DNA from: Kitasatospora fiedleri
GTDB lineage: Bacteria > Actinomycetota > Actinomycetes > Streptomycetales > Streptomycetaceae
Length of the DNA: 47,829 bases
Direction of reading: 5' to 3'
NCBI RefSeq assembly: GCF_948472415.1
Contig: NZ_OX419521.1
Coordinates: forward strand, 1-47,829
The notes under the pieces were generated by a model. It was not told the DNA's origin and ran no database searches. It saw only the letters and a list, made by a program, of their open reading frames with translations. Positions 14,901 through 21,337 of this stretch are shown here, one piece after another (positions within the stretch are counted from its first letter, which is position 1; the number at the start of each line of letters is the position of its first letter). Position numbers and translations under genes: made by a program.

Positions 14901-15233
14901 TCAGTTGGTGAGGAGCTGGACGAGCAGCGGTATGAGGTGCACCCCGGTCAGCGCGGAGACGGCGGGCGGGGTGAGCAGGACGAGCAGGTCGCCGGCGGCG
15001 GCGCGGGTGTGGGAGGAGCCTCGGCGCGCCAGGCGCCACAGCCGCACCGCGGCGAGGAGGTAGACGGCTCCGGCGGCGGCGCGGCCGGGCCACCAGGGCA
15101 GCGACAGCGCGAGTCCGGCGACGTCGGCGACGACCGCGACGGGGCGGCGGCCGGCCTCGGCGAACCGGCCCTGGTGGGCGGGCAGGTAGGGGATCCCGGC
15201 GGCGGAGAGCACCAGGTCACGGATGAGGATCAC
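14901..15233 (-). CDS. Small membrane protein (110 aa), Spd-like
   Basis: The product has a hydrophobic segment near residues 30-65 (AVVADVAGLALSLPWWPG, AAAGAVYLLAAVRLW) and another at the C-terminus (DLLVLLTPPAVSALTGVHLI). A basic loop (RRGSSHTRAAAG) lies between them. ATG 15233 starts MILIRDLVLSAAG. It lies 16 bp from the next gene in a tight leftward operon of membrane proteins, which is the main support for a role in plasmid spread. Confidence 0.55.
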   Translation of the reverse strand: MILIRDLVLSAAGIPYLPAHQGRFAEAGRRPVAVVADVAGLALSLPWWPGRAAAGAVYLLAAVRLWRLARRGSSHTRAAAGDLLVLLTPPAVSALTGVHLIPLLVQLLTN

Positions 15234-15264
15234 GGTGGGCTCCAGCGGGGTCGGTGGAGATCGG

Positions 15265-15507
15265 TCAGGGGAGCAGGAGGACCAGGACGCGGGCCAGGCC
15301 GTCGATCGCGGCGAACAGCGCCTCGATCCCGGCGGCGCCGACGGCCAGCCAGATCAGCGGGGCCTGGCGGCGGCGCAGCTCGTCCGGGCTCCAGGGCTGG
15401 CCGCGCCAGGCGGCGAGCGCGTTGGCGCAGACGACCAGCGCGGCGTAGAGCACGGCGGCCGCGACGGCCAGGAGCCACACCGGCACGCCGAAGAAGGCGG
15501 TGTTCAT
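15265..15507 (-). CDS. Small membrane protein (80 aa)
   Basis: I start at ATG 15507 (MNTAFFGVPVWLLAVAAAVL), which gives an immediate transmembrane helix and has GAGGAGCCCG upstream. The frame is open further upstream but there it overlaps the next gene. A second hydrophobic segment lies near residues 50-80 (PLIWLAVGAAGIEALFAAIDG, VLVLLLP). The pair of helices separated by the polar SPDELRRRQ loop suggests a hairpin membrane protein of the transfer operon. Confidence 0.55.
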   Translation of the reverse strand: MNTAFFGVPVWLLAVAAAVLYAALVVCANALAAWRGQPWSPDELRRRQAPLIWLAVGAAGIEALFAAIDGLARVLVLLLP

Positions 15508-15515
15508 CGGGCTCC

Positions 15516-15998
15516 TCAGTGGAGAGCGGCCAGGACCTGGAGCCCGGCCCAGTTGGCGAGGGGGACGAGGGTGACGGCGGCGGCCCCGGCGATCCCGGCG
15601 GCCAGGCCGAGCGCGGACCCGGCGAACACCCCGGCGCCCATCTGGCGGCGCAGCTGGTAGTCGCAGCAGCGCCAGGCGAGGACGGCGACGACGACCAGGA
15701 CCACGGTGGCGACGCCGCCCTCGGGGCGCAGCCCGGTGGGGCCGGACGCGGGGCCGAGCAGGTTGTGGGTGCCGGTGACCTTGTCGCCGAGCGGGTTGGT
15801 GGCCTGGCTGGTGAGCAGCCGGGCGGCCAGGCCGAGCAGGCCGCCCGAGCACAGCGCGGACAGCAGGCCGGCGGCCAGGCCGCCGCCGAGGGCGGCGAGG
15901 CCGGGCACCTGGTGCCCGTGCCGCCACCACCGCACGCCGGTGAAGACCAGGACCGCGGCGGCCAGGCCGAGGCCGCCGTAGGAGAGGCGGGCGTCCAT
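15516..15998 (-). CDS. Integral membrane protein (160 aa)
   Basis: ATG 15998 overlaps the stop of the upstream gene (ATGA). Four spans are visible: GLGLAAAVLVFTGVRWW, AALGGGLAAGLLSALCSGGLLGLAARLL, VATVVLVVVAVLAWRC and GSALGLAAGIAGAAAVTLV. The central CSGGLLGLA and the spacing of spans resemble the 14366-14884 protein (CTGGLIGFGAG), so the two may be distant paralogues within the same Spd-like cluster. Confidence 0.6.
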   Translation of the reverse strand: MDARLSYGGLGLAAAVLVFTGVRWWRHGHQVPGLAALGGGLAAGLLSALCSGGLLGLAARLLTSQATNPLGDKVTGTHNLLGPASGPTGLRPEGGVATVVLVVVAVLAWRCCDYQLRRQMGAGVFAGSALGLAAGIAGAAAVTLVPLANWAGLQVLAALH

Positions 15999-16642
15999 CA
16001 CTGCACCCCCGTGCCGAGGAATCCCAGGCCCAGAAGGCCGGCGGGGGTGATGAGCCCGGCGGCGACCCAGGTGCAGGTGTGCACCCGCACCAGCCACCGC
16101 AGCTTGCGGTGGTCGTGCCAGGCCCACTCCATGAGCAGGGCGCCGGCCAGGCCCGCCAAGACCACGCCGTAGGAGTCGCCGAAGACGTGCAGCACGCCGT
16201 TCAGCGGGCCGCGGGCGATGGCCGCGCCGATCGCCAGGGCCAGCCCGTTGCGCACGGGGCGAATCCGCTGGACGTCGAAGCGCGGCGCGGGCGGAGCCGG
16301 CGGCGCGGCCTGCTGGACGATGTAGTTGTAGGTGTTGTAGCTGACCGGCGCGGCGGGCGGGACGTAGACGGGGGCGACCATCGTGGCCGTCCCGCCGCTG
16401 TACCCGCCTGCGCTGTACCCGCTGCCTCCGGCGCCGTGGCTGCCGTTGCCGCCTCCGGCACCGTGGCCGCCGCTGCCGTGGGCGCCGCGCCACCAGCTGC
16501 CCGGCCCGGACGGGCTCGGCGCGACGGCGGTCGGCGGAGCGGTCGGCTGCGGCGGCACGGCCGGGCCAGGGTTGGCGCTCGGCGGCGGCGTCGTGCCTTC
16601 GCGGCCCAGCGTCACGTTGGTGGGCTGGATCGGATCAGACAT
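15998..16642 (-). CDS. Gly/Pro-rich N-terminal, membrane C-terminal protein (214 aa)
   Basis: The first 125 residues are low-complexity (Pro/Ala, then HGSGGHGAGGGNGSHGAGG, then PVYVPPAAPVSYNTYNYIVQ), probably an extended flexible region. The C-terminal 90 residues hold two or three membrane helices (GLALAIGAAIARGPLNGVL, YGVVLAGLAGALLMEWAWH, TWVAAGLITPAGLLGLGFLG). The start ATG 16642 overlaps the preceding gene by 8 bp. It belongs to the same transfer-linked membrane operon; no enzyme motif is present. Confidence 0.6.
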   Translation of the reverse strand: MSDPIQPTNVTLGREGTTPPPSANPGPAVPPQPTAPPTAVAPSPSGPGSWWRGAHGSGGHGAGGGNGSHGAGGSGYSAGGYSGGTATMVAPVYVPPAAPVSYNTYNYIVQQAAPPAPPAPRFDVQRIRPVRNGLALAIGAAIARGPLNGVLHVFGDSYGVVLAGLAGALLMEWAWHDHRKLRWLVRVHTCTWVAAGLITPAGLLGLGFLGTGVQ

Positions 16643-16835
16643 CGGCCCGCTCCAGCTGCGCCTCGATGCCCTGGGCGGCGATGGTGACGTGTATGGCCAG
16701 GGACGGCCGGGGCTCGGCGGCGGCGCGGCGCCGGTCGGCGCGGGCGGTGAGGGCCTCGGCCGCCAGGACCATCGCGGAGGTGACCGCGCTGCCGGCGAAG
16801 AACACGCCGAAGACGGTGTCGGTGGTGACGTTCAT
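16635..16835 (-). CDS. Small single-span membrane protein (66 aa)
   Basis: One N-terminal hydrophobic helix (VFGVFFAGSAVTSAMVLAAEAL) is followed by a basic and amphipathic tail (RADRRRAAAEPRPSLAIHVT). ATG 16835 lies behind AGAAAGGGCC. It is the first gene of the overlapping run 14366-16835. Small single-span proteins at this position are typical of Streptomyces tra/spd operons. Confidence 0.5.
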   Translation of the reverse strand: MNVTTDTVFGVFFAGSAVTSAMVLAAEALTARADRRRAAAEPRPSLAIHVTIAAQGIEAQLERADV

Positions 16836-16904
16836 GGTGCGCGGCCCTTTCTCGGGCGACGGGTGCGGAGGTGGGGCTGTGCAGGTGGGCCGGTGGCTCC
16901 CCTC

Positions 16905-16933
16905 ACCGGCCGTCCCGGGCGGGGACGGCCGGT
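16905..16933. terminator. GC hairpin in the 165-bp spacer between tra sub-operons
   Basis: ACCGGCCGTCCC (16905-16916) pairs with GGGACGGCCGGT (16922-16933) around a 5-base loop. The rest of the 16836-17000 spacer is GC-rich with more short dyads and no open gene. It may attenuate read-through into the membrane-protein run. Confidence 0.5.
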
Positions 16934-17000
16934 CGGGGCAGCACCGGACCGGCCGCCGCCGTCCCGGCGTGGTGCGGGCCGGGCACGGCGGGCGGCCTGT

Positions 17001-17245
17001 TCAGAGCCGGTTGGGCTGGAGATCGAAGAAGAGGACGGTCGAGCCCTCCATGTCCGGGCGCTGCCGGACGGCGTGGGCGAGGATCTCCAGGTAGACGTCC
17101 AGGCGGGTGCCACCGGCGCGCGGGGTGACGGTGCCGGAGACGGTGGAGGTGATGAACCCGCCTGGCATCGGTTGCTGCTGGGTCAGGACGTAGTGGTGGG
17201 TGCCCTGGTCGGGGTCTGCTGCGGGGCCTGGGCGGTCTGGGACAT
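17001..17245 (-). CDS. Small conserved-looking protein, one frameshift (about 81 aa)
   Basis: ATG 17245 (MSQTAQAPQQTP) overlaps the upstream stop as TGATG. After a CCCC run near 17210 the frame jumps to QGTHHYVLTQQQPMPGGFIT, then STVSGTVTPRAGGTRLDVYL and a C-terminus ending QPNRL at TGA 17001. Adding one C restores a continuous frame, so the base is probably missing from the consensus. The compact beta-rich sequence with a helix (EILAHAVRQRPDM) looks like a globular domain. The family is not recognised. Confidence 0.55.
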
Positions 17246-17529
17246 CAGCTGCTCCGGGAGGTTGACGGGGCGGGGTGGTAGTGCGGGCGCAGGGCGGCGT
17301 AGCCGAGGTCGGCGGGGTCGGTGCCCTCGCGGATCGCGGTGGCGTCGGCGGTGGCCTGGTCGGCCTGGTCGGTCAGGAGCTGCGCGGCGGCGGTGGCCTG
17401 GGCTCGGGTGAGGGGGTCGGTCGTGGTGGCGGCGGCTTGGCGGCCCTCGGTCGCGGCCTGGGTCTGGGTGGCGGCTGCGGCGTCGAGCTCGGCGGCCAGC
17501 CGGGTGCGGGCCTGGCGGGTCCAGGGCAT
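17245..17529 (-). CDS. Hypothetical helical protein (94 aa)
   Basis: ATG 17529 (MPWTRQARTRLAAELDAAAA) follows GAGGAGAACCCC. The protein is Ala/Thr/Gln-rich and strongly helical to residue 70, then ends in GYAALRPHYHPAPSTSRSS. There is no membrane span. It is the first gene of a two-gene unit with 17001-17245. No function can be assigned. Confidence 0.5.
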   Translation of the reverse strand: MPWTRQARTRLAAELDAAAATQTQAATEGRQAAATTTDPLTRAQATAAAQLLTDQADQATADATAIREGTDPADLGYAALRPHYHPAPSTSRSS

Positions 17530-17623
17530 CGGGGTTCTCCTCGGGTCGGTGGATGCGGGCGGCCGCCACCGGGCCCGGCGCGGGTGCGCGCCGGACCGTG
17601 CGGGTGGCCGTGCTGGTGGTGGG

Positions 17624-17974
17624 TCAGTCGGCGGGGCGCAGGCAGATGTCGTCGACCCGGCGGTCCGCGTTCGCGTCGAGGGCGGCGCGGGTCTTCGGGC
17701 CGACGACGCCGTCCATCTCCAGGCCGGTGCAGGTCTGGAACCAGACGACCGCGGAGCGGGTAAGCGGGCCGAACCGGCCGTCGGTCTCGAGCTGGTAGGC
17801 GGTGCCGAGCTCCGCGTTGAGCTGGCGCTGCAGGTCGCTGACGCTGGTGCCGGTGGAGCCGGTGGCCAGCAGCGACGGGGCGGCGGAGGCGGGGGAGACG
17901 GCGGCCGCGGTGATGACGGCGGCCAGGGCGACCGACGCGACGGCGGCGCGGACGGCGTAGGGGTTGGTGCGCAT
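17624..17974 (-). CDS. Secreted peptidoglycan-binding (PG_binding_1) protein
   Basis: The 116-residue precursor starts MRTNPYAVRAAVASVALAAV, a classic Sec signal peptide with probable cleavage after VSPASA (about residue 31). The mature part is one peptidoglycan-binding repeat: SVSDLQRQLNAELGTAYQLE, then TDGRFGPLTRSAVVWFQTCT, then GVVGPKTRAAL, with two cysteines (CTGLE, DICLR) that can form a disulfide. It would bind the cell wall outside the membrane, plausibly helping local wall remodelling during mating or binding a partner. RBS GGAGAA precedes ATG 17974. The leader carries the element at 17997-18028. Confidence 0.85.
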   Translation of the reverse strand: MRTNPYAVRAAVASVALAAVITAAAVSPASAAPSLLATGSTGTSVSDLQRQLNAELGTAYQLETDGRFGPLTRSAVVWFQTCTGLEMDGVVGPKTRAALDANADRRVDDICLRPAD

Positions 17975-17996
17975 GCGGGTTCTCCTCGCGGTGGTG

Positions 17997-18028
17997 GAGG
18001 GGACCTGGGTGGTCCCGGAGCTCCCCGC
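17997..18028. promoter_or_regulatory. Shared leader hairpin element, copy 1
   Basis: On the minus strand this is a GC-rich element containing GCGGGGAGCTCC and the small hairpin GGGACC-ACCCA-GGTCCC, ending 16 bases before the RBS region of the secreted PG-binding gene. A nearly identical copy lies at 18424-18454, 5' of the neighbouring membrane gene. Confidence 0.6.
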
Positions 18029-18117
18029 TCGCCCCCGGCCGACCCTCCCGGCGCGGTGCGCGCCGGGGAGCGGACGGGGGGTCAGGGCAGCCACGGGCGC
18101 CGGAGCGCGGTGGACGG

Positions 18118-18405
18118 TCAGCGGCGCAGCAGGCGGTAGCCAGCGACGACGGCGACGACGAAGAAGACGGGCAGGGCGAGAGCGGTCCAGACCATGACGG
18201 CGGGCAGGGTCATGACCCAGAAGGTGGGTCCGGCCAGCGCTCCGAGCAGCAGGCTCCAGAGGACGTCCCCGACGCTGGGTCGGCGGCGGGGCCTGGCCAC
18301 GAGCAGCGGGACGGCGAAGTGGATGACCGCGACGGTCACGGCGATCACGACGATCAGGCGCACCTGAGCTGCCGGTTGTTCCGCGGCGAGCAAGCTGGCG
18401 TACAC
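18118..18405 (-). CDS. Small membrane protein (95 aa)
   Basis: GTG 18405 starts a protein with an N-terminal span (VRLIVVIAVTVAVIHFAVPLLV), a basic loop (RPRRRPSVGD) and two further spans (VLWSLLLGALAGPTFWVMTL, VMVWTALALPVFFVVAVVAG). RBS GGAGAACCC is present. Its leader shares the 18424-18454 element with the adjacent secreted protein gene, suggesting coordinated expression. It is probably part of the transfer/spread machinery; the family is not recognised. Confidence 0.55.
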   Translation of the reverse strand: MYASLLAAEQPAAQVRLIVVIAVTVAVIHFAVPLLVARPRRRPSVGDVLWSLLLGALAGPTFWVMTLPAVMVWTALALPVFFVVAVVAGYRLLRR

Positions 18406-18423
18406 GGGTTCTCCTCCGGATCG

Positions 18424-18454
18424 GAGGGGACCTGGTGGTCCCGGAGCTCCCCGC
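18424..18454. promoter_or_regulatory. Shared leader hairpin element, copy 2
   Basis: This copy matches 17997-18028 except for one missing base and can form the same GGGACC/GGTCCC hairpin 5' of the 18118-18405 start. The remaining spacer to 18576 is GC-rich without a gene. Confidence 0.6.
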
Positions 18455-18576
18455 CCGGCCCGACAGGTCGGGGCGGGTGGGGAACCACGGGGCGGTGCGC
18501 AGCAGCGGCGGGGTGTTCGGCGGGGCCCGGGTCGGGCGACGGGGTGGAGCTGGCAGCGACGGCCGGGACGGTCGGC

Positions 18577-19182
18577 CTAGTCCGCGAGCGAGCCGTCCGG
18601 GTAGCGGCGGGAGCCGTCCTTGCAGCGGATGACGTAGCGGCCGCGGGGGTCCTGGCCGGAACGGTCGGCGCGGAACGGGGACCAGGTCTCGACGACGTCT
18701 CGGACGTCCTTGCCCCAGGCGTCCATCGGGTCGTCGCCGAACGCGGCGAGCTGCGCCTCGGTGTACTCGGCGAGGGCGAGCTCGCGGGTCCAGTTACGGC
18801 GGATGGCGCGGAGCTCGACGGCCTGGCGGTTGCGGTCCTCGGCCGCCTCGGCCGCAATCTCCGCCTCCAGCTCGGCGAAGTCGTCGCCCAGGACGTCCGG
18901 GACAACGGCCTGGTTGGTGAGGATGGCGGCGGTCGCGGCCTGGTTGACGAGGCGGCGGGCGGCGACGCTGCCGTCCAGCGGCCCGGACAGCCACCGCTGC
19001 GGGTCGGTGCCGGTGAGGGCAGCGACCTCGGCGGCGAAGCGCAGCCGCTCCTTGGCCTCGAGCTCGGCGAAGAAGTCGAACTCCACCTCGTCGGTGTTGG
19101 TGTCGATCCAGGCGGCGGCGACAGGGGCGGTGCAGTAGGCGATGTGGGCGGCCTGGCGGCGGCCGGTGGTGGTGGCGTTCAC
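18577..19182 (-). CDS. Hypothetical protein (201 aa), transfer-operon cargo
   Basis: I start at GTG 19182 (VNATTTGRRQAAHIAYCTAP) because CAGGAGGACAAC precedes it; the frame is open further upstream. The protein is acidic and helical (DEVEFDFFAELEAKERLRFA, ELEAEIAAEAAEDRNRQAVE) with a polar C-terminus (DPRGRYVIRCKDGSRRYPDG). No membrane span or catalytic motif is evident. It is one of the larger cytoplasmic products of the promoter-proximal part of the tra transcript. Confidence 0.55.
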   Translation of the reverse strand: MNATTTGRRQAAHIAYCTAPVAAAWIDTNTDEVEFDFFAELEAKERLRFAAEVAALTGTDPQRWLSGPLDGSVAARRLVNQAATAAILTNQAVVPDVLGDDFAELEAEIAAEAAEDRNRQAVELRAIRRNWTRELALAEYTEAQLAAFGDDPMDAWGKDVRDVVETWSPFRADRSGQDPRGRYVIRCKDGSRRYPDGSLAD

Positions 19183-19206
19183 GTTGTCCTCCTGGACGGT
19201 GCTGGT

Positions 19207-19230
19207 GGCGGGTTCCGGGTGGAACCCGCC
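19207..19230. terminator. Short perfect hairpin in the leader of the 201-aa gene
   Basis: GGCGGGTTCC and GGAACCCGCC flank a GGGT loop. It sits between the micro-gene cluster and the 18577-19182 gene, so it could reduce downstream expression. The surrounding 19183-19335 spacer shows no gene. Confidence 0.5.
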
Positions 19231-19335
19231 GCCCGCTCCCGGCGCCCGTCCCGGCATGTGCATGACAGGACGGTTCCGAGAGTGCAGGCGGCGGGGGCCG
19301 AACTGCGGAGATAGGGAGAGGGGGAGGGAGCGGGG

Positions 19336-19449
19336 CTACTGGCCGGAGCCGGAGCCGGACTTCTGCGCGTCGCGGCGGGCCTGGTCCTCGCGCATCCGGC
19401 GCAGCGCCTCGTCGGCCTGGTTGGAGAGCTCGGCGGTGATGGTCTTCAC
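19336..19449 (-). CDS. Micro-protein (37 aa)
   Basis: GTG 19449 starts VKTITAELSNQADEALRRMR and the frame ends RRDAQKSGSGSGQ at TAG 19336. GGAGGAGC lies just upstream. It is an amphipathic charged helix with a Gly/Ser tail. Tight packing behind 19452-19721 (2-bp gap) supports translation. Confidence 0.5.
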   Translation of the reverse strand: MKTITAELSNQADEALRRMREDQARRDAQKSGSGSGQ

Positions 19450-19451
19450 GG

Positions 19452-19721
19452 TCAGCTCCTCCAGAACGAGCGGTTGGTGTCCTGCGGGGCGGGGCGGGGG
19501 CTGAGCTTGCGGGTGCCGTCCGAGCTGTACTCGGCGGCCGGGACCGACACCTGCGCGGTGCGGTGGTGCTCCCGGGCGGTGGCCTCGTCGTAGGTGTGCC
19601 AGCCGCCGGAGTTGCTGGAGCCGGAGGTGGTGGTGCGGGTGCCGGCCGAACCGGACCCGGAGCCACCGCCGTTGCTGCTGGAGTTGCTGCCGCCGAAGCC
19701 GAGGTAGGAGCGGAGACCCAT
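19452..19721 (-). CDS. Small Ser/Gly-rich protein (89 aa)
   Basis: ATG 19721 (MGLRSYLGFGGSNSSSNGGG) is two codons inside an in-frame GTG that overlaps the upstream stop. GGGAGGGAAG is the ribosome site for either. A Gly/Ser/Thr low-complexity segment (residues 10-40) is followed by HTYDEATAREHHRTAQVSVP and a basic end. The low-complexity linker resembles those of surface or phase-separating proteins, but no family is recognised. Confidence 0.5.
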   Translation of the reverse strand: MGLRSYLGFGGSNSSSNGGGSGSGSAGTRTTTSGSSNSGGWHTYDEATAREHHRTAQVSVPAAEYSSDGTRKLSPRPAPQDTNRSFWRS

Positions 19722-19723
19722 GC

Positions 19724-19849
19724 TCACTTCCCTCCCTGCTGCGGGGCCGGCTGCACCGGGGGCTGCGGGGCGGGCGGCGCGGGCGGGTCGGGCAGGGGGA
19801 CCGGCTGAGCCGGGATGCCGTACGAGCCGTTGAAGTTGTAGTCCGGCAT
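19724..19849 (-). CDS. Pro-rich micro-protein (41 aa)
   Basis: ATG 19849 opens MPDYNFNGSYGIPAQPVPLP followed by alternating Pro/Ala/Gln and a GGK end. It overlaps the next gene's GTG by GTGA and has GGGAGCTGATC upstream. Extended Pro-rich peptides of this kind are common among small plasmid proteins; the role is unknown. Confidence 0.45.
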   Translation of the reverse strand: MPDYNFNGSYGIPAQPVPLPDPPAPPAPQPPVQPAPQQGGK

Positions 19850-19851
19850 GA

Positions 19852-19980
19852 TCAGCTCCCGCTCTGCCGCTGGCGCAGCTGGTCGGCCTGCTGGCGGGCG
19901 GCCTCGGCCGCCGCCGCGGCCTGGTTGGCGGCCTCGATGCGGCGGGCGACCTCCTGGTCGCCAAGGTGCTGGCTGCTCAT
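19852..19980 (-). CDS. Micro-protein, single amphipathic helix (42 aa)
   Basis: ATG 19980 gives MSSQHLGDQEVARRIEAANQ followed by AAAAAEAARQQADQLRQRQ. Nearly the whole chain is predicted helix or coiled coil. It follows the 19982-20260 gene after one base. The same operon produces at least four such small helical or low-complexity proteins. Confidence 0.45.
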   Translation of the reverse strand: MSSQHLGDQEVARRIEAANQAAAAAEAARQQADQLRQRQSGS

Positions 19981-19981
19981 C

Positions 19982-20260
19982 TCAGCACCCCACGATCTGG
20001 GTGCGACGGGCCGCCAGGACGTCGGCGACGAACCAGCTGATGTGGTCCCAACCGGTGCGGGCGGCCGAGGCGGCGTGGCGGGTCGTCTGCTCCCAGACCC
20101 GGCTGGCGAGTTCGACCACGGTGGCCACGGTGGCCTCCGGCTCGATCGTCGCGAGGTCCTGGGCGACGAGGGCCAGCACCTGACCCTGGAACTGCTGCTG
20201 AAGGGCCGCGATCGTGCCGAATTCGATTCGGGCACTGCGGCCGGGCATGATGGTCTGCAC
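19982..20260 (-). CDS. Hypothetical protein (92 aa), first gene of the tra transcript
   Basis: GTG 20260 (VQTIMPGRSARIEFGTIAAL) has GAGGAGAACGCC upstream. The body is helical (QQQFQGQVLALVAQDLATIE, ATVVELASRVWEQTTRHAAS). It ends at the stop overlapping the next start region. It is the gene nearest to the GntR operators, so it would be expressed only when the repressor is released. The family is not recognised. Confidence 0.55.
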   Translation of the reverse strand: MQTIMPGRSARIEFGTIAALQQQFQGQVLALVAQDLATIEPEATVATVVELASRVWEQTTRHAASAARTGWDHISWFVADVLAARRTQIVGC

Positions 20261-20307
20261 GGCGTTCTCCTCATGGCTTTTGCTGGCAGTGAGGGTGTTT
20301 CGCCGGA

Positions 20308-20338
20308 TGTGGGCCGACGTCGGAAGCGTCGGCCCACA
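20308..20338. promoter_or_regulatory. Hairpin in the leader of the leftward tra transcript
   Basis: TGTGGGCCGACG and CGTCGGCCCACA form a perfect 12-bp stem with a 7-base loop. It lies 48 bases upstream of the first tra-block start and downstream of the operators, so it may act as a leader attenuator or mRNA stabiliser. Confidence 0.5.
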
Positions 20339-20364
20339 GCCGTTTACCGCCAAGGTCCCTGGAC

Positions 20365-20376
20365 TTAGGTACCTAA
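20365..20376. promoter_or_regulatory. GntR operator O1 (TTAGGTACCTAA)
   Basis: This perfect 12-bp palindrome lies on the tra side of the divergent region, 105 bp upstream of the first leftward gene. It is one of four related sites, all centred on GTAC. The AT-rich arms stand out in this DNA. Confidence 0.75.
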
Positions 20377-20427
20377 CTTCTGGCGACACCGAGAACCGTA
20401 TGCATCCCATGACGCGCCGTCAAGTTC

Positions 20428-20439
20428 TTTGGTACCTAA
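20428..20439. promoter_or_regulatory. GntR operator O2 (TTTGGTACCTAA)
   Basis: This near-palindrome differs from O1 by one base and lies 63 bp from it (about six helical turns), as expected if repressor dimers interact across the region. Confidence 0.7.
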
Positions 20440-20449
20440 GTCTTTCGTC

Positions 20450-20459
20450 TTGGTACCAA
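20450..20459. promoter_or_regulatory. GntR operator O3 (TTGGTACCAA)
   Basis: A perfect 10-bp palindrome 22 bp from O2 (two helical turns), within CTTGGTACCAAAG. Together O2 and O3 form a tight pair in the middle of the divergent region. Confidence 0.65.
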
Positions 20460-20535
20460 AGATGCTGGCGGGAGGTAGAAAAGCTCCTCGCCTTGAGCGC
20501 CGCCGACTGCCACTCGGCCACCCAACACGGGAAAG

Positions 20536-20547
20536 TTAGGTACTTAA
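20536..20547. promoter_or_regulatory. GntR operator O4 at the repressor promoter (TTAGGTACTTAA)
   Basis: This site, in AGTTAGGTACTTAACT, lies 29 bp upstream of the GntR-family start codon. A TAGGTT -10-like element follows close to the ATG, so the mRNA may be leaderless and the repressor self-regulated. Confidence 0.7.
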
Positions 20548-20575
20548 CTTGCTGTCCATCGGGTAGGTTTGGCCC

Positions 20576-21334
20576 ATGACCCCGACAGACCAGCCACGGC
20601 GCGGTACTGCTCGTGCAGTGGCCGAGGCCCTTCGAGAGCAGATCAGATCCGGGCAGCTTGCTCCGAACGCAGTTCTTCCTACCGGCCGAGAGCTCGCCGC
20701 GATGTTCAACGTCTCCACCAAGACCGCAGCTGCGGGGATGGAGCTGCTGAAGATCGAGGGCCTGGTGGTCGGCGAGCAGGGTGGCCGGCGCCGTGTGCGG
20801 TCCGTCCGTCGCATCACATGGGACCTCTCCGCGTTCGAAATCGGCACCCGCCGCGACTCCCACGCTCTGGACGACTGGTCATCCGCCATCAGGCAGGCTG
20901 GCCGCGAGCCGCGGGAGGATGTCACCCGGACTTGGGAGCAGGCCGACGCCCAGATTGCGGAATGGCTGTGCATCGAACCGGGAGCCGAGGTGGTCCGCCG
21001 AACTCGCGTGCGCTGGGTCGATGACCAGCCGTTCCAACTCAGCAACAGCTACTTCCCTGCTGACATCGCACGAGGCACCCTCCTCGACGAAGACCGCGAG
21101 GTCTCGGTCCCTGGCGGAGTTCTTCGGCACATCGGCCACCCGCAGGTGAGCGTGCGCGACGAGATCAGTACGCGGATGCCGAGTCCGGAGGAAGTCGCCG
21201 CGCTTGAGCTGCCGGTGGGCACCCCGGTCATCCAGCACGTCCGCATCGGACGCGGGACCGACCGACCGGTCCGCGTAATGATCACCATCGCTCCTGGCGA
21301 CCGCCATCTACTCGTATATGAACTGGAGGTCTGA
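20576..21334 (+). CDS. GntR/UTRA-family transcriptional repressor (KorSA/TraR-like)
   Basis: This 252-residue protein has an N-terminal GntR winged helix (residues about 10-75: AVAEALREQIRSGQLAPNAV, then LPTGRELAAMFNVSTKTAAA). It is followed by a UTRA ligand domain (about 90-245) with VVRRTRVRWVDDQPFQLSNS and ending ITIAPGDRHLLVYELEV. Repressors of this type (KorSA, TraR, KorA) control transfer genes on Streptomyces plasmids. Four GTAC-centred operators lie directly upstream between this gene and the leftward tra block. The gene is followed after 3 bp by a GNAT gene, a pairing common on such plasmids. Codon use is slightly less GC-extreme than its neighbours. Confidence 0.88.
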   Translation: MTPTDQPRRGTARAVAEALREQIRSGQLAPNAVLPTGRELAAMFNVSTKTAAAGMELLKIEGLVVGEQGGRRRVRSVRRITWDLSAFEIGTRRDSHALDDWSSAIRQAGREPREDVTRTWEQADAQIAEWLCIEPGAEVVRRTRVRWVDDQPFQLSNSYFPADIARGTLLDEDREVSVPGGVLRHIGHPQVSVRDEISTRMPSPEEVAALELPVGTPVIQHVRIGRGTDRPVRVMITIAPGDRHLLVYELEV

Positions 21335-21337
21335 CTC

